Source: Paenibacillus sp. FSL K6-1330 (GTDB lineage Bacteria; Bacillota; Bacilli; Paenibacillales; Paenibacillaceae). From it: a stretch of DNA of 64,000 nt. Positions 37,204 to 46,096 of the stretch are shown here, piece by piece (positions within the stretch are counted from its first letter, which is position 1; each line of letters starts with the position of its first letter). Made by a program: the position numbers and the translations under genes. The stretch is taken from assembly GCF_037976825.1 (NCBI RefSeq), contig NZ_CP150269.1, positions 6,151,501-6,215,500 on the forward strand. Reading direction: 5' to 3'. The notes beneath the pieces were generated by a model, which was not told the DNA's origin, ran no database searches, and saw only the letters and a list, made by a program, of their open reading frames with translations.

Positions 37204-38385
37204 ATGAATATAACAAACATACCGAACACAGCCCCTTTTTCCGAAACAACTATAACTCCCTTTCACATTGAAATTCTGGATTCGGACCTGATTGATCTTA
37301 AGGAACGTTTGGCCCGTACTCGCTGGCCTGATGATCTGGAGGATAACCACTGGGATTATGGCACGCCGCTGTCTTACCTAAAGAAGCTATCAACTTATTG
37401 GAAGAATTCATATGACTGGCGTAAATATGAAGCCATGCTGAATGAATTTCCTCAATTCACGACCACCATCGATGGACAAAATATCCACTTCCTGCATGTT
37501 CGCTCCCCTGAGCCTGATGCACTGCCTCTAATCGTTACCCATGGCTGGCCAGGATCGATTGTAGAATTTATACATATGATTGAACCGCTCACCAACCCAG
37601 GCAAGTACGGTGGAAATCCGTCCGATGCATTTCATCTCGTGATCCCCTCCCTTCCAGGTTTCGGCTTCTCCGGGCATACAACGGAACGGGGATGGAACAT
37701 CGAGCGAGTAGCTAGAGCGTGGGATGAATTAATGCGTCGCTTGGGCTATGAACGCTATGGAGCTCAAGGTGGAGATACCGGGTGTTTGGTTTCGGCTGAA
37801 CTTGGCCGGATCGCTGCAGAGCGTATCATTGGCGTTCACTGTAATGGTTTGTCGGTGTTCCCAACCGGAGATCCTGCTGAAACCGAGAACCTTACGGCTG
37901 CAGAGCAGCTGCGCTATGGTGAATTAGCCGGTGGCGGATTTGACGGGTCCGGATATGCCGTCCTTCAAGCAACCAGACCGCAGACACTATCCTATGGCTT
38001 AACAGATTCCCCGGTTGGTCAGCTTGCATGGATTGTGGAGAAGTTTAAGGCATGGACAGATCCAACGGCAGATCTCCCTGAGGATGCGGTTGATCTCGAT
38101 CTGCTTCTTACAAATGTCTCAATCTATTGGCTCACAGCTACAGCAGGCTCATCTGCAAGAATCTATAAAGAAAGCTCCAGTAATTGGGGAGCGCCAGCAC
38201 CCTATTCCTCGGTGCCCACGGGCGTGGCGGTCTTCCCCAAGGACCTTTCCATTCGGAGCATGGCTCAGCGCCAGTACAACATCCTGCATTGGTCAGAATT
38301 CGACCGAGGCGGCCATTTCGCCGCATTGGAAGCTCCTGATTTGTTGGCTGATGATATCCGATTATTTTTCAGAGGGATTCGTTAA
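37204..38385 (+). CDS. Epoxide hydrolase (EHN plus alpha/beta hydrolase)
   Basis: 393 residues from the ATG at 37204, six bases after GAGGAGG. The N-terminal EHN domain (about 18-125) is followed by an alpha/beta-hydrolase core. The oxyanion motif HGWPG (113-117), nucleophile elbow GAQGGDTGC (Asp191) and GGHFAALE near the end (catalytic His) are present; the charge-relay pattern fits microsomal-type epoxide hydrolases. It is divergent from the tsa operon and has its own terminator; natural substrate unknown. Confidence 0.9.
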   Translation: MNITNIPNTAPFSETTITPFHIEILDSDLIDLKERLARTRWPDDLEDNHWDYGTPLSYLKKLSTYWKNSYDWRKYEAMLNEFPQFTTTIDGQNIHFLHVRSPEPDALPLIVTHGWPGSIVEFIHMIEPLTNPGKYGGNPSDAFHLVIPSLPGFGFSGHTTERGWNIERVARAWDELMRRLGYERYGAQGGDTGCLVSAELGRIAAERIIGVHCNGLSVFPTGDPAETENLTAAEQLRYGELAGGGFDGSGYAVLQATRPQTLSYGLTDSPVGQLAWIVEKFKAWTDPTADLPEDAVDLDLLLTNVSIYWLTATAGSSARIYKESSSNWGAPAPYSSVPTGVAVFPKDLSIRSMAQRQYNILHWSEFDRGGHFAALEAPDLLADDIRLFFRGIR

Positions 38386-38399
38386 CGACGTAGTCAACA

Positions 38400-38456
38400 C
38401 AAACACACCTTATCCGGTTTCCAACGATATGGGACCCGTACAAGGTGTGTTTTTCG
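38400..38456 (+). terminator. Terminator after the epoxide hydrolase gene
   Basis: AACACACCTT / AAGGTGTGTT arms with a long interrupted inner stem, then TTTCG. Also faces the end of the SASP-H gene. Confidence 0.7.
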
Positions 38457-38501
38457 TGTTTATTAACTGATTAGACGGAGCTAAAGAGCCCCTACAATAA
38501 G

Positions 38502-38684
38502 CTATTCGCCTTCTTTCAGCCGGTCTACGTTCACAGTCAGTGTATTGGTCGGACGGGAACCAACCTGAACGGTGGCCATCCCGTTCTGCTGATCCACATG
38601 CTCGATCCACACGGACTCCCCTCCCAGGTTGACCTTGTAAGTATCCTTGGAGTTAAAAATCTCCACGGCTCTCTGTATCTCCAT
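38502..38684 (-). CDS. Small acid-soluble spore protein, H family
   Basis: 60 residues, ATG nine bases after AAGGAGG. MEIQRAVEIFNSKDTYKVNL, GESVWIEHVD and the TLTVNVDRLKEG end match the SspH family (about 59 residues), not the alpha/beta-type SASPs. SspH-type proteins are packed in the spore core. Co-transcribed with the gene 4 bp upstream; a sigma-G-like promoter lies at 39015-39044. Confidence 0.9.
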   Translation of the reverse strand: MEIQRAVEIFNSKDTYKVNLGGESVWIEHVDQQNGMATVQVGSRPTNTLTVNVDRLKEGE

Positions 38685-38688
38685 ACGT

Positions 38689-38976
38689 TTAGTCCTCCTT
38701 CTCCATATTTCTTGGCGATTCGTCCACGACGTCCATCGTATCGGTTGTGGAAGGGCCGATCAGCCCGTTATCCAGGGTGACATTGCCTCCGCCAAGGCCT
38801 TCGTTGATCATCCGGTCAATATCGAACATCGTAGATTCCCGAGAGATCTCGCTCTCCTCCGAAGTTAGGCTGTTCCAATCCACCATCTCCCCGTTCACCG
38901 GTTCTGCAGCGGAATGATCCGAGGCTCTGTCCTTCTGTATCTCTTCAGACGTTTCGGTTTCTCTAGGCTCCATCAT
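38689..38976 (-). CDS. Hypothetical protein, SASP-H operon
   Basis: 95 residues from the ATG at 38976 (AAGGAGGT ten bases upstream; an ATG directly after it is an alternative). Very acidic N-terminal half (ETSEEIQKDRASDH), then IDRMINEGLGGGNVT and DNGLIGPSTTD. No signal peptide or membrane segment. I do not recognise the family. Being first in an operon with SASP-H behind a sigma-G-like promoter, it is probably a forespore protein. Confidence 0.75.
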   Translation of the reverse strand: MMEPRETETSEEIQKDRASDHSAAEPVNGEMVDWNSLTSEESEISRESTMFDIDRMINEGLGGGNVTLDNGLIGPSTTDTMDVVDESPRNMEKED

Positions 38977-39014
38977 AACGAAAATTACCTCCTTATACAG
39001 GCAGAGTTCATCGT

Positions 39015-39044
39015 CAATATGCCACAAACGGGTTCTAATTATGC
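39015..39044 (-). promoter_or_regulatory. Sigma-G-like promoter for the SASP-H operon
   Basis: Minus strand GCATA (-35), 18-nt spacer, CATATTG (-10); consensus GHATR-N17/18-CATNHTA with one mismatch in the last base. Its -35 overlaps the -35 of the divergent Ku promoter. Confidence 0.65.
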
Positions 39045-39068
39045 AATCCTGAGCTATAACTCATACTA
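39039..39068 (+). promoter_or_regulatory. Sigma-G-like promoter for ku-ligase-polymerase
   Basis: Plus strand TTATG (-35, one mismatch), 18-nt spacer, CATACTA (-10, exact). In B. subtilis the Ku/LigD genes are known to be forespore-expressed under sigma-G, which fits. Confidence 0.65.
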
Positions 39069-39184
39069 GAGTCTTTTTTTGGGCACACTAATAGAGGTAG
39101 TACAAAAATTTATAGCAGTCGTTTATTGCGTTTACTACACGGTCATACCCAAACATATTAAAATTTGATAGGAGGTTTCATAGA

Positions 39185-40114
39185 ATGCATACGGTATGGA
39201 AGGGCGCGATCAGCTTTGGTCTGGTGCACGTGCCCGTCAAAATGTTCTCGGCTACGGAAGATAAGGATATTTCGATGCGCTACATTCACAAGGAGTGCGG
39301 CAGCCCGCTCTCTTACATCCGCAAATGTCCGGTATGTGAAGAGGAAGTGGCCTGGGAGGAAATTACGAAGGGGTACGAATATGAGAAGGGGAAATTTGTA
39401 CTGTTCGAGAAAGAAGAGTTGGAGCAGCTCGCGGAACAGAACAGCAAAAACATTACCATTCTGGACTTTGTGGATCTGACCGAAATTGACCCGATTTATT
39501 TTCAAAAGACGTACTATCTCTCGCCGGATCAAGCAGGTGCAAACGCATACCGGCTCCTGCTGGAAGCGATGAAGCAGTCAGGCAAAATCGGCATCGCCAA
39601 AATCGCAATTCGCTCGAAGAGCAGTCTGGCCGCGATCCGGGTGCTCGATGAATGCTTGTCGATCGAGACGATTTTCTACCCGGATGAGATCCGGCCGATC
39701 TCCCAGGTCCCGAATTTGCCTGAAAGAACCGAGGTCAACTCCAAGGAACTTGATATGGCCAAACTGCTGATTGACCAGCTGTCAACTCCCTTTGACCCAG
39801 AGAAATATACGGATGATTATCGCGAACGTCTGCTGGATCTGATCAACAGCAAAGTGTCCGGTGAAGAGATCAAGATTGCCCCTGCTCGTCAGGAGACCAA
39901 CGTTGTCGATCTGATGGCTGCCCTCCAGGCAAGCATCGAAGCCGTAAAGCCAATCGGAACGGATCCAGGCACCAAACCGAAGCCGCGTAAACCAACCCGG
40001 AAGACAGCTGCCAAAGAACCGGCTGCCAAGGTCAGCGGCGGGGAAGGCGAGCTTGACGCACCGAAGCCGAAGCGCCGAACAACCAAATCCAAGAAATCCG
40101 ACTCCACATCCTGA
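39185..40114 (+). CDS. ku: Non-homologous end-joining protein Ku
   Basis: 309 residues, ATG after GGAGGTTTCATAG. Bacterial Ku core (about 1-250: MHTVWKGAISFGLVHVPVKM, ending in the bridge region) followed by a Lys/Pro/Ala-rich tail (KPTRKTAAKEPAAK, PKRRTTKSKKSD), a common DNA-binding extension. It encircles DNA ends and recruits the ligase. First gene of a three-gene NHEJ operon. Confidence 0.96.
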   Translation: MHTVWKGAISFGLVHVPVKMFSATEDKDISMRYIHKECGSPLSYIRKCPVCEEEVAWEEITKGYEYEKGKFVLFEKEELEQLAEQNSKNITILDFVDLTEIDPIYFQKTYYLSPDQAGANAYRLLLEAMKQSGKIGIAKIAIRSKSSLAAIRVLDECLSIETIFYPDEIRPISQVPNLPERTEVNSKELDMAKLLIDQLSTPFDPEKYTDDYRERLLDLINSKVSGEEIKIAPARQETNVVDLMAALQASIEAVKPIGTDPGTKPKPRKPTRKTAAKEPAAKVSGGEGELDAPKPKRRTTKSKKSDSTS

Positions 40115-40119
40115 TCCGT

Positions 40120-41025
40120 ATGGGACAAATGCAGAATCTGCTGCCCAAAGAGCCGATGGCACCGATCTCGACGGATCAAATCACGACAGGCGAGGATTGG
40201 GGTTATCAGCTGAAATGGGACGGCGTGCGCATTCTGGCCGGACTTGACCAGAACCGCGTATCGTTATATTCCCGCAAGCTGCTCGATAAAACGTCTCTGT
40301 ATCCCGAAGTCGTTCAGGCATTATCCGGCCTGCAGGATCGGCGTCTTCTTTTGGATGGCGAGGTTGTCTATTTTCATCCGGAGCTGGGTCGTCCCGTGTT
40401 TCAGAAGGTTCTTCAGCGGGAGCGTTCGCGTGCGATCAGCACGAATGCTCCTCTGTTTACTTATGTTCTCTTCGACATTCTGGTGGACGGCGACCAAGAC
40501 TTGCGTAAGCTGCCCTATCTTGAACGTCACCACCGCCTGAAGGAAATCGTTTCCGACACACCGGGCCTGCTGACCGCGGATCTGTTTCTTGAAGGCGAGC
40601 ATTTATGGAGTTGGGCCGAAGAACGGGGATGGGAGGGCATTGTGATGAAGCGCCTCTCCTCTCCTTATCGTGAAGGCAAGAAACATCGGGATTGGTACAA
40701 GAAAAAGATCGCCGTGAACATGACAGCCTCCGCCGTCGCCATGATTATCAGGGAAGGCCGTGTCGCCAGCCTCGTCATTGCCGATGACGACGGTAACTAC
40801 ATTGGCCGGGCTTCCCTGGGGCTTAATGAGCAGACGAAGAAGCGGCTGCTGCAATATGCCGAAAGCCATCGTGCTGATGCGATATGGAGTACGCTCCATA
40901 CCGACCTGAAGAAAGAACAGCTGGCCTGGCTTAGCCAGCCGCTTTCCGTTCAGGTCACATTTCTTGAATGGAGTCAGGATGGCATGATGCGCCATCCCAA
41001 ACTCGTATCGATTGAGGGGGTGTAA
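40120..41025 (+). CDS. ATP-dependent DNA ligase of the LigD ligase-domain type
   Basis: 301 residues. Adenylation motif KWDG (Lys32), motif III LLLDGEVVYF, motif IV WEGIVMKRLSSPY and motif V DWYKKK, followed by a short OB domain (ASAVAMIIREGR). It has only the ligase part; the polymerase part is the next gene, unlike the fused Bacillus LigD. Five bases after ku; the ribosome binding site is weak, so it may be translationally coupled. Confidence 0.93.
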   Translation: MGQMQNLLPKEPMAPISTDQITTGEDWGYQLKWDGVRILAGLDQNRVSLYSRKLLDKTSLYPEVVQALSGLQDRRLLLDGEVVYFHPELGRPVFQKVLQRERSRAISTNAPLFTYVLFDILVDGDQDLRKLPYLERHHRLKEIVSDTPGLLTADLFLEGEHLWSWAEERGWEGIVMKRLSSPYREGKKHRDWYKKKIAVNMTASAVAMIIREGRVASLVIADDDGNYIGRASLGLNEQTKKRLLQYAESHRADAIWSTLHTDLKKEQLAWLSQPLSVQVTFLEWSQDGMMRHPKLVSIEGV

Positions 41026-41030
41026 ACCAT

Positions 41031-41948
41031 ATGGCTCGTACCGTCAAAGGGACCCTAATGATCGAGGGACAGGAGATTCAAATTACGAATCCCGACAAAC
41101 CGCTATGGCCGGAAGTCGGCATTACTAAAGCGATGTATCTGCAAAAGCTTGCGGCCATCTCCCCGTTCCTGCTCCGGTACTGCCGGGGCAGACTGCTCAC
41201 GACCATCCGGTATCCGCACGGGGCCGAGGGCGAATCCTTCTATCAGAAAAATGCGCCGGAGCCGCTGCCGCCTTTTGTGCAGACCTATGTGCACGAAAAT
41301 ATTAACTACGTGCTGCTCAACGGACTGCCGGAGCTGCTCTGGCTGGGGAACCTGGCAGCGCTTGAGTTTCACCCTTCACTACACCTTGCAGGCAGCAATC
41401 TGCCCTGCGAATGGATGATTGATCTGGATCCAACGCTGCCGGAGGAGCCGCGGATCATGGAGGCGACTGCGATTGTAGGGGACGTCCTGAGCTCCTTGGG
41501 CCTGTCCTCCGTCCCAAAAACCTCAGGAGCAACCGGGGTGCAGATCATCGTGCCGATTCCGGAAGGCATTACGTTCGATGAACTTCGCACGGTCGGCCAA
41601 TTCGTGGGGCAGTATGTAACCGAGAAGTTCCCCAAGCTGTTCACCATCGAACGACTTAAGAAGAATCGCGGCGATAAAATCTATTTCGATTATCTTCAAC
41701 ACTACAGCGGAAGGACGCTCGCCGCTCCGTATACCCCACGGGCCCGACGGCTGGGGACCGTCTCCACGCCGCTCACTTGGGATGAGGTCCGTCAGGATGT
41801 TTCTCCCACGGATTTTCATCTGCTGAACATTGAAGAACGGCTAAGAGAGAAGGGCGACCTGCTTCAGACCTTGTCTCCGCAACCGATCGAGAACGTCATC
41901 CGACATCTGAAGCCCCAAGGTAAGGGAGCCTCAAAAAGGAAAGGATAG
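41031..41948 (+). CDS. NHEJ polymerase (LigD polymerase-domain type)
   Basis: 305 residues, ATG after GAGGGGG. Archaeo-eukaryotic primase fold: ITNPDKPLWPEVGITKAMYL at the start, catalytic aspartates in WMIDLDPT (Asp131, Asp133), EFHPSLH upstream, SGATGVQIIVP, and YSGRTLAAPYTPRA. It adds nucleotides at break ends during NHEJ. Separate gene rather than fused to the ligase; its end overlaps the convergent radical SAM gene by 18 bases. Confidence 0.93.
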   Translation: MARTVKGTLMIEGQEIQITNPDKPLWPEVGITKAMYLQKLAAISPFLLRYCRGRLLTTIRYPHGAEGESFYQKNAPEPLPPFVQTYVHENINYVLLNGLPELLWLGNLAALEFHPSLHLAGSNLPCEWMIDLDPTLPEEPRIMEATAIVGDVLSSLGLSSVPKTSGATGVQIIVPIPEGITFDELRTVGQFVGQYVTEKFPKLFTIERLKKNRGDKIYFDYLQHYSGRTLAAPYTPRARRLGTVSTPLTWDEVRQDVSPTDFHLLNIEERLREKGDLLQTLSPQPIENVIRHLKPQGKGASKRKG

Positions 41949-43022
41949 CTGTTCAACATCCGGCATTAGCTCCTCACCGGAGACCGGCGCTGCCGGTTGT
42001 GGCAGCTTCCTTGGCTGTGCAGGAGCAACCAAGTCCCCCACTGAAAGAAGGTGATCGCGAGCGCCTTCCACCTGCGTCCCGTTCTGTTGAGAAGTCACGC
42101 TTTCGATCGCCCCAGCCTTGCTCACGGCAGCAGCCGATGCCTCCGAGGTCAGTCCATTCAGCTCATATTCATTCAGCAGCCTGGCTGCCATCGATTTGAA
42201 GGAACGCACGTAATGCTCTTCGGCATATGCGCCCTGTCCATATAACTCGCGGTAAGGCTGAACCACTTCGGGAAACTGGTGTTTAAGTGTTTCGATATAC
42301 CATTTCTTCACGTCGCGCGAGAGTCTCAGTAACGAGATCATGGCAAAGGAAACGCCCCTTACCTTCGCCTGCGACAGGAGATCCTTCAGTTCCGACTCCT
42401 TATCCGTCAAAAAGGGCAGCACAGGCGCCACAAACAAGCCCGTTCTTATGCCTGCAGCCGATAATCGGTGAATCGTATCGAGCCTGCCCTCCGGATGAGG
42501 CGATGCCGGCTCCAGCTTCCGGATGATGTCCCCATTCAGCGTGTTGAGACTTATGTTAACGGACACATTCTCCATTCGGGTCAATATGTCCATATCTCTG
42601 AGCACGAGCGGAGAGCGCGTTGTAATGCTTGTGGAGATGCGGTATTTAGCAAGCAGCTTCAAACACTCCCTCGTAATGCCCTCCTTGCTCTCGATCGGCT
42701 GGTATGGATCGGTTGCCGTACCGATCGTAACCTGTCCAATAAATCTGCGCATCGCTTCAATATCATGATCAAACTTCCTCGCTGCACTCGATAACTGCTT
42801 CTCCAGCGCTTCGGCTGCATTCGACTTCATAAAGATATGGTGCTGAAACTCATCCTCCGCCCCCATGCCGATAAAGGATTGGAACGCACGGGCATAACAA
42901 AAGCTGCAGCCATGCCCGCATCCGCGGTACGGATTGATGGACCAATCGAAGGGCATCCTCTCTTCCTTCACTCTGTTTAAAGTCTGTTTGGTAGTTATCC
43001 GTTCATATAACGTACGAGCCAC
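41931..43022 (-). CDS. Radical SAM protein (SplB-like/PA0069-type)
   Basis: 363 residues from the GTG at 43022, seven bases after AGGGGAGG; a TTG at 43082 would add 20 residues. The cluster motif CGHGCSFC (CX3CX2C, Cys35, 39, 42) binds the 4Fe-4S/SAM site, in the NPYRGCGHGC context of the spore-photoproduct-lyase-like group. Its actual substrate is not known; this group is not true SplB. Convergent with the NHEJ operon; the overlap is small. A Pro/Ala-rich tail ends the protein. Confidence 0.88.
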   Translation of the reverse strand: MARTLYERITTKQTLNRVKEERMPFDWSINPYRGCGHGCSFCYARAFQSFIGMGAEDEFQHHIFMKSNAAEALEKQLSSAARKFDHDIEAMRRFIGQVTIGTATDPYQPIESKEGITRECLKLLAKYRISTSITTRSPLVLRDMDILTRMENVSVNISLNTLNGDIIRKLEPASPHPEGRLDTIHRLSAAGIRTGLFVAPVLPFLTDKESELKDLLSQAKVRGVSFAMISLLRLSRDVKKWYIETLKHQFPEVVQPYRELYGQGAYAEEHYVRSFKSMAARLLNEYELNGLTSEASAAAVSKAGAIESVTSQQNGTQVEGARDHLLSVGDLVAPAQPRKLPQPAAPVSGEELMPDVEQLSFPF

Positions 43023-43194
43023 TCCTCTTCCTCCCCTCTGATCCTTTACTGCTGTATGTTGAACTATTTCATATTTTAACAAACATGTGTTCTTATTATA
43101 AGTGGATTTTACTGGATTTACAAATAAACCTCCAGCAACACCTTATACGAAAAGGTTGAACCCGGTCCAATTGTTATTTATAATTAATATATAT

Positions 43195-43208
43195 ATATCA
43201 TGTGATAT
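43195..43208. promoter_or_regulatory. Palindromic site upstream of the TetR gene
   Basis: ATATCA-TG-TGATAT in an A/T-rich promoter region, 48 bp before the TetR start. A likely autoregulatory operator. Confidence 0.4.
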
Positions 43209-43255
43209 GTATCGACTGTTTCACATATAAATAATCTAAGGAGTTGCAGACAGCA

Positions 43256-43831
43256 ATGGCACCAAAAACGAAGTTCACCAAACAAGATATCGTGCTAGCC
43301 GCATTTGACATTGCTCAGACGGATGGAATCGAGTCCATTACGATTCGAAAAGTAGCCGAACGACTGGGCAGCTCCATCGCGCCAATCTATGTCAATTTCA
43401 ACGATGCTGAAGAACTGGTTCAACAGGTCGTCGAAAAGGCCTTTCAGGTGGCCAGAGGGTTGATTGCAGAGCAGCAATCCGGTCAGCCGTTCCGGGATAT
43501 CGGCATGGCAAGTCTGCGATTTGCGAAGGAATACCCTGTACTCTACCGGGATTTGATCATGAAGAACAATCCCCATATGAAGAATACCCCGGAACAAATT
43601 CGTGAGGTTATCGGGTTAATGAAGTTGGACCCGGAGCTTGCGGGATTTTCTGATCAGGAACTGCAATCGATTTTTTTGAAAATGCAAACCTTTCAGACAG
43701 GTCTCTGTGTCATGCTAGCCAATGATTTGTTCACCGAGAGCGTGGATGACGACAGGATGATCCATATGATGGACGAAGCCGCTGAGGATTTCATTCGTGC
43801 CGCTCGTTTGCGGAAACAGCAAGAGACATGA
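43256..43831 (+). CDS. TetR-family regulator
   Basis: 191 residues from the ATG at 43256 (AAGGAG twelve bases upstream; the in-frame TTG at 43244 abuts it). Helix-turn-helix ESITIRKVAERLGSSIAPIY near residues 28-47, then an all-helical ligand domain containing a GDDRMIH-type acidic tail. It lies 49 bp before a serine hydrolase gene in the same direction, so it probably controls that gene. Confidence 0.9.
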   Translation: MAPKTKFTKQDIVLAAFDIAQTDGIESITIRKVAERLGSSIAPIYVNFNDAEELVQQVVEKAFQVARGLIAEQQSGQPFRDIGMASLRFAKEYPVLYRDLIMKNNPHMKNTPEQIREVIGLMKLDPELAGFSDQELQSIFLKMQTFQTGLCVMLANDLFTESVDDDRMIHMMDEAAEDFIRAARLRKQQET

Positions 43832-43880
43832 ATCTGCATAAGGTATCGATAAATTAGGATCCATGGGAGGTATATGGAGA

Positions 43881-44951
43881 ATGGGAAGAGCCCTGGAGCA
43901 GTCGCTTCTGGATAAATGGTTGGCTCAGATCGCCAATAAAAGAAATGTGTTTAGCACGGTTTTGTGCGTCGAGGACCAGAAGCAATCACTCTCCCTTGTC
44001 AGCAGCGGCGGGGAGATGCAGACTGAGGACCGCTATTTCATTGCCAGCGTGACTAAATTGTATGTGACAGCCGTAATCTTGAAGTTACGAGCGGAGCAGC
44101 GGCTTGGGCTCGATGATCCCATCAGCGAGTACCTTTCAAAAGAGATCATCGCGGGACTCCATATGATGGAGAACAGGGATTACACCGAAGAAATTACCGT
44201 CAAACAGTTAATGTCCAATACGTCAGGCATCCCGGACTATTTTTCAGGAGACGTCTTCTCGGAGCTCATCGCCGGGCATGATCAGGCTTGGAGTCTGGAC
44301 AAAACATTGAATGCAGCGAGACGGCGAAAGCCTAAATTCATACCGGGACAGCAGAAAAAAGCCCAATATTCCGACACCAACTATCGGCTGCTTGGGCTGA
44401 TCATCGAGAATATCAAGGGTGACTCCATTCAGAGCGTATTCAAGGAATACATCTTCGACAAGCTGAATCTGACACAGACGTATTTCTATCATAACCCGGA
44501 GGATACGACTCCTGTTCCATTCTATTATAAGAAGAAGCGTTTGGACCTTCCGCAGTATATGGCGTCAATCGGAGCGGAAGGCGGTATCGTCTCAACGGCA
44601 AGGGAAACGATGATTTTCCTGCGGGCCTTTTTTAATGGGGAGTTGTTTCCGATAGGTGATTTGGTGGAACTCCAAAGAGAATGGAATTTTCTCTGGGCAC
44701 CTGGCCCCTTTTTCTATGGCACCGGCATTTCAAGACAGCCGCTTTCTCCATTTGGCTTGAGACGAGGACTCATCGGTCACTGGGGTCAATCCGGCGCCTT
44801 TGCCTTCCATCACCCTGAATCAGGACTTTATTTCACCGGAACCGTTAACCAGGCTATCGGTCAATCTGCGGCTGTGCAGGCGATGGCAAGAATCATTCGT
44901 CAATATGGACGGGAAAAAAAGGCACTTCGCTTGCACGCAGATGTCCCTTAA
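43881..44951 (+). CDS. Serine hydrolase of the beta-lactamase/PBP4* family
   Basis: 356 residues from the ATG at 43881 (GGGAGGT upstream). Active-site motifs SxxK (FIASVTKLYV), a YSD in place of the usual YxN (AQYSDTNYRLLGL), and HxG (GLIGHWGQSG). Class C-like fold, no signal peptide seen, so probably cytoplasmic, as for many esterase-like members. Substrate unknown. Regulated by the upstream TetR protein in all likelihood. Confidence 0.88.
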   Translation: MGRALEQSLLDKWLAQIANKRNVFSTVLCVEDQKQSLSLVSSGGEMQTEDRYFIASVTKLYVTAVILKLRAEQRLGLDDPISEYLSKEIIAGLHMMENRDYTEEITVKQLMSNTSGIPDYFSGDVFSELIAGHDQAWSLDKTLNAARRRKPKFIPGQQKKAQYSDTNYRLLGLIIENIKGDSIQSVFKEYIFDKLNLTQTYFYHNPEDTTPVPFYYKKKRLDLPQYMASIGAEGGIVSTARETMIFLRAFFNGELFPIGDLVELQREWNFLWAPGPFFYGTGISRQPLSPFGLRRGLIGHWGQSGAFAFHHPESGLYFTGTVNQAIGQSAAVQAMARIIRQYGREKKALRLHADVP

Positions 44952-44954
44952 CAA

Positions 44955-44999
44955 AAAAATGTTCCACCCGTGTTAACTCTCAACATGGGTGGAACATCG
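44955..44999. terminator. Bidirectional terminator
   Basis: ATGTTCCACCC / GGGTGGAACAT between convergent genes (ends 44951 and 45013), A run on one side. Confidence 0.85.
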
Positions 45000-45012
45000 G
45001 AATATTGGTGCA

Positions 45013-45930
45013 TTAATGAATGGCCTTCTTCTTAAAGCGGCCGCCCTTCACGTCATGGATATTCCCGATGGCAACAAAAGCCTGGGAATCCCAATCTTCT
45101 ACGATGGATTTGAGCTTCGCTTCTTCCAGACGGGTAATGACAACAAAGATAACTTTCTTGCTGTCGCCGGAATAAGCGCCCTCTCCCTCCAGATAGGTTA
45201 CACCGCGCCCAAGACGTTGGGTCAGCGCATCACCGATCTCCTTATGCTTATCACTGATAATCCAAACCGATTTGGATTGATCAATGCCTTCAATTGTAAT
45301 ATCAATCAGTTTAAACGCCAGGTAATAAGCAATCAGCGAGTACATGGCATGATCCCAACCGAAAATAAATCCTGCGCTGCCAAGAATAAATACGTTAATG
45401 AACATCACGATTTCACCGACAGAAAACGGCGTCTTTTTGTTGATCAGAATAGCCACGATTTCCGTTCCGTCCAAGGAGCCGCCGGACCGGATAACAAGAC
45501 CAACCCCGATTCCGAGTAGAACGCCGCCGAACACGGCCGCAAGCAGCGGATCAATGGTGATCGGATCCACGGGATGTAGAAAATAAGTTCCAATGGACAT
45601 GATCACGACGGCGAACAGCGTGGATAATGCAAAGGTTTTCCCAATTTGTTTATATCCCATAAATAAAAATGGAAGGTTGAACAAGGTCAGGAATACACCT
45701 AGCGGAACATTGGTGATATGGGAAACCATAATGGATACACCGGTAATGCCTCCGTCAATAATTCTGTTGGGTACCAGAAAGATCTCCAGCCCTACTGCCA
45801 TCAATACCGCACCGAAAGTTAAGAACACCAGACGACGGAGAAGCTTCAAGGTGGTTGAGCCTGCCTTGGGATTCTCCGGCTTCTGCTGCTCCGCTTTCAC
45901 TTGCGCAAGAATCTTCACATCACTTGACAT
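45013..45930 (-). CDS. YitT-family membrane protein with DUF2179 domain
   Basis: 305 residues, ATG after GGGGGAG. Five membrane segments (about 33-185) with the family's VPNRIIDGGITGVSIM and SGGSLDGTEIVAI motifs, then a C-terminal soluble DUF2179 domain (SVWIISDKHKEIGDAL ... VFVVITRLEEAKLKSIV). Function unknown; Bacillales carry several copies. Single gene. Confidence 0.93.
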   Translation of the reverse strand: MSSDVKILAQVKAEQQKPENPKAGSTTLKLLRRLVFLTFGAVLMAVGLEIFLVPNRIIDGGITGVSIMVSHITNVPLGVFLTLFNLPFLFMGYKQIGKTFALSTLFAVVIMSIGTYFLHPVDPITIDPLLAAVFGGVLLGIGVGLVIRSGGSLDGTEIVAILINKKTPFSVGEIVMFINVFILGSAGFIFGWDHAMYSLIAYYLAFKLIDITIEGIDQSKSVWIISDKHKEIGDALTQRLGRGVTYLEGEGAYSGDSKKVIFVVITRLEEAKLKSIVEDWDSQAFVAIGNIHDVKGGRFKKKAIH

Positions 45931-46096
45931 AAATCTCCCCCGTTCAACTTATGAAAAATAAGCTAATTTATATTTATAAGTGAAACTCTTATAAATATTC
46001 TATCATATAATAAATGCTGGACATAGAACTTTCAGGTTTCTTCCTGAATTTCACTTGCCCTTTCAACACTCTTACACCTGATGTAAGATGTTACAC

